Source: an uncultured Terriglobales bacterium (GTDB taxonomy: Bacteria > Acidobacteriota > Terriglobia > Terriglobales > Acidobacteriaceae). From it: a stretch of DNA of 5,930 nt. Made by a program: the position numbers and the translations under genes. Location: contig CATPBY010000145.1 of the NCBI GenBank assembly GCA_955652845.1, positions 1-5,930 of the forward strand, in the 5' to 3' direction. The notes beneath the pieces are model-generated. The model saw only the letters and a list, made by a program, of their open reading frames with translations. It did not search any database and had not been told where the DNA came from. Numbering within the stretch: position 1 is the first letter of the stretch; every line of letters starts with the position of its first letter. Of the stretch, positions 5,205 to 5,930 are shown piece by piece.

Positions 5205-5930
5205 GTGAAAGTCGCTATCGATATCCGGCGAATGACCGAGTTCGGCGTCGGCACTTACACCCGTAACATTGTTCGGGCCCTGGGCCGTCTGGATAGGCAG
5301 AATAAGTACTTCCTGATCGGCGCGCCGGAAAAGGTTGCGGAAATCGGCCCGCTTCCGCCAAATTTTCACACCGTTCCACTCTTGCAGCGGGACAGCACGG
5401 TCAAAGGATATTTTGATTGCCGCGCCACACTCAGCCGTCTGGATTGTGATGTGGCCCACATCCCTCATCTGTTCTGGATGCCGCGAAATCTGCCCTGTCC
5501 TTATGTCATGACTGTGCATGATGTGCTGGAGCACATGTATGGCGCCCGCGACCATTCTGGAATCAGGCGCTCATTGCACTTTCAGCTCACGAGACGGGTA
5601 CTGAAGAAGGCTGCGCGTATTCTCGCGGTGTCGAAATTCACCAAAAGTGAAATTGAGAAACTGTTTAACGTTGCCCCTGGCCGTATTGAAGTTGTCTACA
5701 ACGCCATTGACGAGCGTTTCCTGGGTGGTCACGCCACCGAAGCCGACCGCCAGTTACTTGCTGAACGTTACCTGGTGACAAATCCTTTTCTGCTTTACGC
5801 CGGCCGCATCAGCCCTCACAAGAACGTGGTGCGAATTATCGAAGCTTTCTCAGCCCTCAAAGCCGAACTGGAGAAAGAGGGTAAGTTTCCTGACCTGAAG
5901 TTGATCATCATCGGCGATGAGCTTTCTAAG
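5205..5930 (+). CDS. Glycosyltransferase, GT4 type (3' end beyond the window)
   Basis: The first 242 codons of a GT-B fold glycosyltransferase, open to the last base of the window. It starts with GTG, chosen because MKVAIDIRR followed by the glycine loop GVGTYTRNIV (14-23) is the standard opening of this family; an internal ATG at 5232 would remove the first strand. Family landmarks: TVHD with H105, the conserved acceptor-side histidine region; AVSKFTKSEI (141-150); VVYNAID (163-169); and FLLYAGRISPHKNV (195-208), where R201 and K206 are the expected donor-diphosphate contacts. The C-terminal EX7E motif that binds the nucleotide sugar lies past the window, so activity cannot be judged fully. 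Such enzymes move a sugar from an NDP-sugar to polysaccharide, lipid or lipid-linked intermediates at the inner face of the membrane. Donor and acceptor cannot be told from the sequence. It is transcribed away from the small membrane-protein gene. Confidence 0.9.
   Translation, partial: MKVAIDIRRMTEFGVGTYTRNIVRALGRLDRQNKYFLIGAPEKVAEIGPLPPNFHTVPLLQRDSTVKGYFDCRATLSRLDCDVAHIPHLFWMPRNLPCPYVMTVHDVLEHMYGARDHSGIRRSLHFQLTRRVLKKAARILAVSKFTKSEIEKLFNVAPGRIEVVYNAIDERFLGGHATEADRQLLAERYLVTNPFLLYAGRISPHKNVVRIIEAFSALKAELEKEGKFPDLKLIIIGDELSK

Overview
The window reads as chromosomal DNA of moderately high GC from a Gram-negative-type bacterium, most likely an acidobacterium (Acidobacteriota, Terriglobia/Koribacter-like). 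I infer this from the style of the proteins: a stand-alone TonB-domain protein whose N-terminus (tryptophan-rich stretch, then one membrane anchor) is typical of that phylum, together with the flavour of Alr and GlyA. No database search was possible, so the taxonomy is a recognition-based inference.

Layout, left to right: (1) 21-737 (+), a TonB-family energy transducer with an inner-membrane anchor, a proline-rich linker and a C-terminal TonB domain; (2) 809-1975 (+), alanine racemase (alr), supplying D-alanine for peptidoglycan; (3) a 192-bp spacer with a short imperfect tandem duplication and a 7-bp-arm inverted repeat; (4) 2168-3289 (+), an alpha/beta hydrolase with a visible Ser-Asp-His triad and unknown substrate; (5) 3409-4701 (+), serine hydroxymethyltransferase (glyA), preceded by an 18-codon in-frame upstream ORF; (6) 4765-5091 (-), a small predicted membrane protein convergent with glyA; (7) a 113-bp divergent intergenic region with an inverted repeat; (8) 5205-5930 (+), the N-terminal 242 codons of a GT4-type glycosyltransferase that runs off the window end.

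The genes do not form an obvious single pathway. Alr (peptidoglycan precursor), GlyA (one-carbon and glycine supply), the TonB-type protein (envelope energy coupling) and the glycosyltransferase (surface polysaccharide or lipid glycosylation) are mostly core-metabolism or envelope functions, and each plus-strand gene after the first seems to have its own promoter rather than sharing an operon. The recurring signal is the form of those promoters. Before alr, the hydrolase, the glyA upstream ORF and the glycosyltransferase, a -10-like hexamer ends 6-7 nt before the start codon with no Shine-Dalgarno sequence, the layout expected of leaderless mRNAs. The TonB gene and the minus-strand membrane-protein gene instead have clear Shine-Dalgarno sequences.

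I found no CRISPR array, insertion sequence, phage gene, tRNA or rRNA, and no convincing new multi-gene system. The items most worth checking are the leaderless-promoter pattern, the glyA upstream ORF, the divergent inverted repeat and the orphan membrane protein.
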